From positions 124,001 to 188,000 of the forward strand of contig NZ_WKJD01000016.1 of assembly GCF_009674665.1 (NCBI RefSeq): a stretch of 64,000 nucleotides of DNA. The letters run 5' to 3'. This DNA comes from Agromyces kandeliae (GTDB lineage: Bacteria; Actinomycetota; Actinomycetes; Actinomycetales; Microbacteriaceae). Position 1 is the stretch's first letter; each line of letters starts with the position of its first letter. Under the pieces are notes generated by a model. The model saw only the letters and a program-made list of their open reading frames with translations, was not told the DNA's origin and searched no databases. Below, piece by piece: positions 57,541-64,000 of the stretch. The translations under genes and the position numbers were made by a program.

Positions 57541-58665
57541 CTACGCCGAGCGGTAGGGAGCGACGACGACCTCGACGCGCTGGAACTCCTTGAGGTCGGA
57601 GTACCCGGTCGTGGCCATCGACTTGCGCAGCGCCCCCACGAGGTTCGCCGTGCCGTCGGCGGCGGGCGCCGGCCCGTAGAGGATCTCCTCGAGCGGGGCG
57701 ACCTGGCCGACCTGCACCCGCTGGCCGCGAGGCAGCTTCGAGTGGTGCGCCTCGGGGCCCCAGTGCCATCCTCCGCCGGGCGCATCGGTCGCCCGTGCGA
57801 GCGCCGCGCCGAGCATGACCGCGTCGGCGCCGCACGCGACGGCCTTGACGATGTCGCCCGCCGCCCCGACGCCGCCGTCGGCGATGACGTGCACGTAGCG
57901 CCCGCCCGACTCGTCGAGGTAGTCGCGACGCGCGCCCGCGACATCCGCCACGGCCGTCGCCATGGGTGCGTGGATGCCGAGCGTGGCACGCGTGGTCGAC
58001 GCCGCGCCGCCGCCGAAGCCGACGAGCACGCCCGCCGCGCCCGTGCGCATGAGGTGCAGTGCCGCGGTGTAGGTCGCCGCGCCGCCCACGATGACCGGCA
58101 CGTCGAGCTCGTAGATGAACTTCTTGAGGTTCAGCGGCTCCTGGTTCTTCGAGACGTGCTCGGCGGAGACGGTGGTGCCGCGGATCACGAACAGGTCGAC
58201 GCCCGCGGCGACGACGGTCTCGTAGAGCTCCTGCGTGCGCTGCGGCGAGAGCGCGCCGGCGACGGTGACGCCCGCGGCGCGGACCTCGGCGAGGCGGGCC
58301 GTGACGAGGTCGGGCTTGATCGGCTCGGAGTACAGCTCCTGCATGCGGGCCGTGGCCTGCTCGTCGGTGAGGTTCCGGATCTCGGCGAGCGCCGGCCCGG
58401 GATCCTCGTACCTGGTCCAGAGGCCCTCGAGGTCGAGCACGCCGAGGCCGCCCAGCTGGCCCATCATGATCGCCGTCTGCGGCGAGACGACCGAGTCCAT
58501 CGGAGCCGCGAGGAACGGGATGTCGAACTGGTAGGCGTCGATCGACCAGCCGATCGAGACGTCCTCCGGGTCGCGGGTGCGCCGGCTCGGCACGATGGCG
58601 ATGTCGTCGAACGCGTAGACGCGACGGCCCCGCTTGGAGCGGCCGATCTCGATCTCCTGGGTCAC
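57541..58665 (-). CDS. guaB3: GuaB3 family IMP dehydrogenase-related protein
   Basis: The 374-residue protein is an IMPDH/GMP reductase-fold enzyme without CBS domains. It has FLAAPMDSVVSPQTAIMM at the start, VADGGVG-like HVIADGGVGAAGDIVKAVA and GADAVMLGAALARA for nucleotide binding. The active-site Cys loop of true IMPDH (GSICTT in guaB of this window) is not present at the same place, so it is likely a GMP reductase-like or regulatory enzyme; GuaB3 is a well-known actinobacterial paralogue. The GTG at 58663-58665 has TAGGGT 6 nt upstream. Confidence 0.9.
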   Translation of the reverse strand: MTQEIEIGRSKRGRRVYAFDDIAIVPSRRTRDPEDVSIGWSIDAYQFDIPFLAAPMDSVVSPQTAIMMGQLGGLGVLDLEGLWTRYEDPGPALAEIRNLTDEQATARMQELYSEPIKPDLVTARLAEVRAAGVTVAGALSPQRTQELYETVVAAGVDLFVIRGTTVSAEHVSKNQEPLNLKKFIYELDVPVIVGGAATYTAALHLMRTGAAGVLVGFGGGAASTTRATLGIHAPMATAVADVAGARRDYLDESGGRYVHVIADGGVGAAGDIVKAVACGADAVMLGAALARATDAPGGGWHWGPEAHHSKLPRGQRVQVGQVAPLEEILYGPAPAADGTANLVGALRKSMATTGYSDLKEFQRVEVVVAPYRSA

Positions 58666-58671
58666 CCGTCA

Positions 58672-58677
58672 ACCCTA
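58672..58677 (-). promoter_or_regulatory. -10 element TAGGGT for a leaderless transcript
   Basis: On the minus strand TAGGGT ends 6 nt before the GTG of the guaB3-like gene. Confidence 0.45.
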
Positions 58678-58720
58678 CCGAAGGGCCCGGACGTGCGACA
58701 CGGATGCCGCGGGCCCGCCC

Positions 58721-60421
58721 TCAGCGCGCCCGCGCCACGCGCGCCTCGTCCCAGACGGGCTCGTCCGCCTCGACGACCTCGCCGTCGGAACGGAACACGA
58801 CGAACCGGTCGAACGACCTGGTGAACCAGCGATCGTGCGTGACCGCCAGCACCGTGCCGTCGAACCGCGAGAGCGCGTCCTCGAGCGCCTCGGCCGACAC
58901 GAGGTCGAGGTTGTCGGTCGGCTCGTCGAGGAGCAGCAGCGTCGCGCCCGACAGTTCGAGCAGCAGGATCTGCAGGCGCGCCTGCTGGCCGCCCGAGAGC
59001 GCGTCGAACTCCTGCTGCGCCGCGGCGGCGAGGCCGTAGCGGTCGAGCGCGGAGCTCGCCGCCTCGCGCGCCATGCCCTCGCGGTTCGCGTCGCCGCGAT
59101 GCAGGATGTCGAGGAGCGTCCGGCCCCGGAGCCCCGGCAGCTCGTGTCCCTGCGCGAACCACCCCGGCACGATCCGCGCGCCGAGCGTCGCGGTGCCGGC
59201 GTGCGGGACGGCGGCCAGGGTCGCACCGACATCCGTCACGTGGCCCTTCGTCCGGTCGGGGTCGCTGCCGCCTGCGGCGAGCAGCCGGAGGAAGTGCGAC
59301 TTGCCCGAGCCGTTCGAGCCGAGCACCGCGACACGGTCCCCGTACCAGACCTCGAGGTCGAACGGCCGCATGAGCCCCGCCAGCTCGAGCCGCTCGCACA
59401 CCACGGCGCGCTTGCCGGTGCGCGAGCCCCGCAGGCGCATCGACACGGCCTGGGCCGGGGGACGTTCCTCGGGCGGGCCGGCCTCCTCGAACTTCCGAAG
59501 CCGCGTGACCGCGGCCTGGTAGCGGGAGGCCATGCCGTCGTTGTAGGTCGCCTTGACCTTGAGGGACTGCACGAGCTGCTTCAGCTGCGCGTGCTGTTCG
59601 TCCCAGCGCCGCCGCAACTCGTCGAGCCGGGCGAAACGCTCCTCGCGCGCCGCGTGGTAGCCGCCGAAGCCGCCGCCGTGCACCCAGGCCGTGCTGCCCG
59701 CGGCGCCCGCCTCGAGCGTCACGACCCGGTCGGCGGCGCGCGCGAGCAGCTCCCGGTCGTGCGAGACGAGCAGGACGGTCTTGGCGGTCGCACGCAACTG
59801 GTGCTCGAGCCATCGCTTGCCCGGCACGTCGAGCGAGTTGTCGGGCTCGTCGAGCAGCAGCACCTCCTCGGGCCCGCGGAGCAGCGCCTCGAGGGCGAGC
59901 CGCTTCTGCTCACCGCCCGAGAGGGACGAGAGCTCGCGCCACTTCGCGCGCTCGAACGGGATGCCGAGCGCGGCCGTCGTGCAGTGGTCCCACACGACCT
60001 CCTGGTCGTAGCCGCCGGCCTCCGCGTACTCGGCGAGCGCCGACGCGTACCGCATCTGGGCGGCAGTGTCGTCCGCCTCGATCAGGGCGTTCTCGGCGCG
60101 CTCCAGTTCGATCGCCGCGGCGCGCACGCGCGCCGGCGCGACCGTCACGAGCAGGCCGTGTACCGTCCGGTCGACGCCGTCGGCGACCTCGCCGCGCCCC
60201 ACGAACTGGTCCATCACGCCGAGGCCGCCGACGACCTGCACGCTGCCCTCATCGGGGCGGAGTTCCCCACGGATGATGCGCAGCAGGGTCGTCTTCCCCG
60301 CACCGTTCTGCCCGACGAGCGCGGTCGTGCGGCCCTCGGCCACCCGGAACGCGAGGTCGGCCAGGAGCGGCCGGCCGTCCGGCAGCGAGAGGGAGACGCC
60401 GTTGACGTCGATGAAGCCCAT
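58721..60421 (-). CDS. ABC-F family ATPase
   Basis: The 566-residue protein has two ATPase domains without membrane helices. Domain 1: VGQNGAGKTTLL, SSLSGGEQKRLALEAL, VLLLDEPDNSLD. Domain 2: LGSNGSGKSHFLR, DALSGGQQARLQILL, LLLLDEPTDNLD. The linker (about 255-330) is helical with KVKATYNDGMASRYQAAV. ABC-F proteins act on ribosomes in translation control or antibiotic resistance. The ATG at 60419-60421 begins the first strand MGFIDVNGVSLSL; upstream codons look non-coding. Divergent from the aminotransferase gene. Confidence 0.9.
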   Translation of the reverse strand: MGFIDVNGVSLSLPDGRPLLADLAFRVAEGRTTALVGQNGAGKTTLLRIIRGELRPDEGSVQVVGGLGVMDQFVGRGEVADGVDRTVHGLLVTVAPARVRAAAIELERAENALIEADDTAAQMRYASALAEYAEAGGYDQEVVWDHCTTAALGIPFERAKWRELSSLSGGEQKRLALEALLRGPEEVLLLDEPDNSLDVPGKRWLEHQLRATAKTVLLVSHDRELLARAADRVVTLEAGAAGSTAWVHGGGFGGYHAAREERFARLDELRRRWDEQHAQLKQLVQSLKVKATYNDGMASRYQAAVTRLRKFEEAGPPEERPPAQAVSMRLRGSRTGKRAVVCERLELAGLMRPFDLEVWYGDRVAVLGSNGSGKSHFLRLLAAGGSDPDRTKGHVTDVGATLAAVPHAGTATLGARIVPGWFAQGHELPGLRGRTLLDILHRGDANREGMAREAASSALDRYGLAAAAQQEFDALSGGQQARLQILLLELSGATLLLLDEPTDNLDLVSAEALEDALSRFDGTVLAVTHDRWFTRSFDRFVVFRSDGEVVEADEPVWDEARVARAR

Positions 60422-60558
60422 GGGCCCGAATCCGATCCGTGTCCGCGGCATCCGCCGCACCGCCCGGCGGGCAGCCGACCAGACTAGCCGATGACGGATG
60501 CCCCGGCACGATCCTCCCCGCACTGCCGCGGCAGGCTTCCGTGGGGCAGTCTGGATCC

Positions 60559-61719
60559 ATGCACCGCATCGCCGCAGACCCGCTCGACGTCCTCCGCACC
60601 AGGACCAGCGCCAAGTGGCGCATGTACGACGCGGACGTCCTTCCGCTCCCCGTCGCCGAGATGGACTACCCGCTCGCCGAGCCGATCGCGGAGGCGCTCC
60701 ACGCGGCGATCCGCCGCTCCGACACCGGCTACAGCTCGGGGAGCCTGCCCGTCGCGGAGGCGTTCTCCGCCTTCGCCGCAGCGCGTCTGGGCTGGGAGCC
60801 CGACCCCGCGCGGGTGACCTGCACCGCCGACGTCTCGATGGGCATCGTCGAGGTGCTCCGCCGCGTCACCGCACCCCATGACGGCGTCGTGATCTGCCCG
60901 CCGATCTATCCCCCGTTCTTCGACCTCGTGACGGAGGCCGGCGGCCGCGTCGTCGCCGTGCCGCTGGCGGGCGGCATCGACGAGGGCTGGTCGCTCGACC
61001 TCCCCGGCATCGAGGCCGCGTTCGCGGGCGGTGCCCGGGCGATGGTGCTCTGCAACCCGCACAACCCGGTCGGACTCGTTCCGGCGCGGGAGCAGCTCCA
61101 GGCGCTCGCCGAGGTCGCCGCGCGCTTCGGCGCGACGATCGTCTCCGACGAGGTGCACGGGCCGCTCTCGCAGCCCGAGTCGCCGTACGTCCCGTTCCTC
61201 ACCGTGTCGGATGCCGCGCGGGAGCACGGCGTCGCCGTGACCGCCGCGAGCAAGGCGTTCAACCTCGCCGGGCTGAAGGCCGCGATGATGATCACCGCGA
61301 GCGCGCGCGGCGACGCCGTCCGCGACGGCATGCCGTACGAGGTCGGCTGGCGCATGAGCCAGCTCGGCTCGATCGCGTCGGTCGCGGCGTTCCGGCACGG
61401 CGCGTACTGGCTCGACGGCGTCCTCGGGTCGATCGATGACAACCGCCGACTCCTCGCGGACCTCCTCGAGGACGAGCTGCCCGGCGTGCGCTACCGGATG
61501 CCGCAGGCGACCTACCTCGCCTGGCTCGACCTGTCGGTGCTCGGCTGGGGCGACGATCCCGCGGCGACGGCGCTCGAGCGCGCCCGGGTCGCGCTCGCCG
61601 GCGGTCCCGCGTTCGGGGCGGATGTCGGCCGCGGGCACGCACGCCTGAACCTCGCGTGCTCACCCGAGGTGCTGTCCGAGGCGATCAGTCGCATCGCGGA
61701 CGCGCGCGACGCGGGCTGA
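60559..61719 (+). CDS. PatB/MalY-type aminotransferase or cystathionine beta-lyase
   Basis: The 386-residue PLP enzyme is of aminotransferase class I/II. It starts with the PatB/MalY pattern KWRMYDADVLPLPVAEMDYP, has CNPHNPVG, IVSDEVHGPL and the PLP-binding Lys in TAASKAFNLAGLKAA, and ends with GHARLNLACSPEVL. Members are C-S lyases acting on cystathionine or similar thioethers; a pure aminotransferase role cannot be excluded. It stands alone and converges with guaB. Confidence 0.9.
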   Translation: MHRIAADPLDVLRTRTSAKWRMYDADVLPLPVAEMDYPLAEPIAEALHAAIRRSDTGYSSGSLPVAEAFSAFAAARLGWEPDPARVTCTADVSMGIVEVLRRVTAPHDGVVICPPIYPPFFDLVTEAGGRVVAVPLAGGIDEGWSLDLPGIEAAFAGGARAMVLCNPHNPVGLVPAREQLQALAEVAARFGATIVSDEVHGPLSQPESPYVPFLTVSDAAREHGVAVTAASKAFNLAGLKAAMMITASARGDAVRDGMPYEVGWRMSQLGSIASVAAFRHGAYWLDGVLGSIDDNRRLLADLLEDELPGVRYRMPQATYLAWLDLSVLGWGDDPAATALERARVALAGGPAFGADVGRGHARLNLACSPEVLSEAISRIADARDAG

Positions 61720-61726
61720 GACGCGC

Positions 61727-61759
61727 GAGGCGGGCTCGGCGATCAGCCGGACCCGCCTC
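61727..61759. terminator. Bidirectional hairpin between the aminotransferase gene and guaB
   Basis: A stem of about 14 bp (61727-61740 with 61746-61759, one mismatch and one G-U) with a 5-nt loop lies 8 nt after the aminotransferase stop and 37 nt after the guaB stop. Confidence 0.65.
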
Positions 61760-61796
61760 ACGGGCGCGTCGCGACGCCGTCGCGCCGCGCTGGGCC

Positions 61797-63542
<1,746 letters not shown>

Positions 63543-64000
63543 GTGGAATCCACGCAATCAGTCCGCCCGCATTCCCGCGGGAGGTGGCTCATCCTCCTCG
63601 GACTCCTGGTGTCCGCACTCACTCTGTCCGGCATCGCAGCGTCCCCTGCGATGGCGGACGAAGGGGGTACGGACAGCCAGGCCGAGGAGTTCGAGTACTT
63701 CTTCAGCGGGAACGTGAAGTACAACGACGAGCCGCTCGAGGGGGTGTCCATCTCCGTCTCGGGCAACGGCTACGAAGCGGAGACCGAGACCGATGAGAAC
63801 GGCCAATGGACGATCGGCGTCCCCGAGAAGGACGCCTACGAGGTGACGCTCGACGAGGACACCCTCCCGGAGGGCGTGATCGTCGAGGACGGCCAGTCGA
63901 CCGTCGATGCCGAGTTCGGACTCACGAGCCGGAAGGCCGTGAACTTCTTCCTCGGCGAGGGCCAGCGCGTCACGACCGACTACGGCGCCCAGGTGCTGAT
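63543..64000 (+). CDS. Exported protein with carboxypeptidase-like N-terminal domain, probable ABC permease of the LivH type (partial)
   Basis: The gene runs off the right edge; 152 codons are visible. The GTG start at 63543-63545 follows GGAGG by 4 nt. It begins with a signal-like helix (LILLGLLVSALTLSGIAAS, possible cleavage after AMA), then a small beta domain (about 50-125, FFSGNVKYNDEPLEGVSISV and DENGQWTIGVPEKDAYEV) of the carboxypeptidase-regulatory type. Some actinobacterial branched-chain amino acid permeases have just such an N-terminal extension, often next to guaB, and the visible end (NFFLGEGQRVTTDYGAQVL) could lead into the first permease helix. The permease part is not in view, so this is an inference. 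Confidence 0.5.
   Translation, partial: MESTQSVRPHSRGRWLILLGLLVSALTLSGIAASPAMADEGGTDSQAEEFEYFFSGNVKYNDEPLEGVSISVSGNGYEAETETDENGQWTIGVPEKDAYEVTLDEDTLPEGVIVEDGQSTVDAEFGLTSRKAVNFFLGEGQRVTTDYGAQVL

Overview
This is a very GC-rich, densely coding stretch of a Gram-positive actinobacterial chromosome. Gene content (short-chain NADP isocitrate dehydrogenase, PerM-like protein next to purN-purH, DUF3817 next to guaA, guaB plus a guaB3-type paralogue, CW_binding_2 proteins, many starts that look leaderless) fits Micrococcales, most likely Microbacteriaceae near Agromyces; the family is an inference from gene content. I see no rRNA, tRNA, insertion sequence, integrase, CRISPR array or replication origin, so this looks like ordinary chromosome with small accessory insertions.

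Layout. 1-1711: start of a sugar ABC lipoprotein, a ROK repressor and its probable operator. 1806-5073: a membrane protein and a two-component system whose kinase carries a degenerate extra DHp-like segment. 5124-9495: metal P-type ATPase, icd, a GNAT acetyltransferase and an alkyltransferase-like repair protein. 9564-16025: a second two-component system divergent from a 1215-residue patatin-type membrane phospholipase. 16170-20226: two ABC exporter half-transporters behind a 30-codon gene with its own promoter. 20276-26533: membrane-fused dimethylargininase, branched-chain amino acid dehydrogenase, purH, purN and the perM-like gene. 26632-33284: two membrane proteins and two paralogous secreted proteins sharing a strongly conserved leader. 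33389-35488: sucCD with tandem operators. 35751-42571: VIT1 protein, a three-gene flavinylated redox operon, Nudix hydrolase and pcrA. 42651-45390: secreted PI-PLC-like enzyme and a glycerophosphodiester phosphodiesterase. 45553-49351: Bax inhibitor-1 family protein, ECF42-type sigma factor with its DGPF/YCII partner, and L-lactate dehydrogenase. 49497-51557: a CW_binding_2 surface protein and a decayed copy. 51634-58665: guaA-DUF3817, a cytoplasmic-looking HtrA protease, SURF1, glpD and guaB3. 58721-64000: ABC-F protein, PatB-like aminotransferase, guaB, and the start of a secreted or membrane protein.

Links between parts. Purine synthesis is spread over purN, purH, guaA, guaB and guaB3. icd and sucCD, 27 kb apart, share a palindrome of the form TCTCGA-N2-TCGAGA in their upstream regions, suggesting one regulator for TCA-cycle genes. 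The order pcrA-sucC-sucD-perM-purN-purH, all on one strand, matches my recollection of Mycobacterium tuberculosis Rv0949-Rv0957, so the surface-protein and redox genes between them look like insertions into an old block. Phospholipid breakdown is represented by PI-PLC, glycerophosphodiesterase, patatin and glpD.

The best candidates for something undescribed are the conserved leader of the two secreted-protein genes, the TCTCGA operator set, the 24-bp intergenic palindrome found twice, and the small gene ahead of the ABC exporters.
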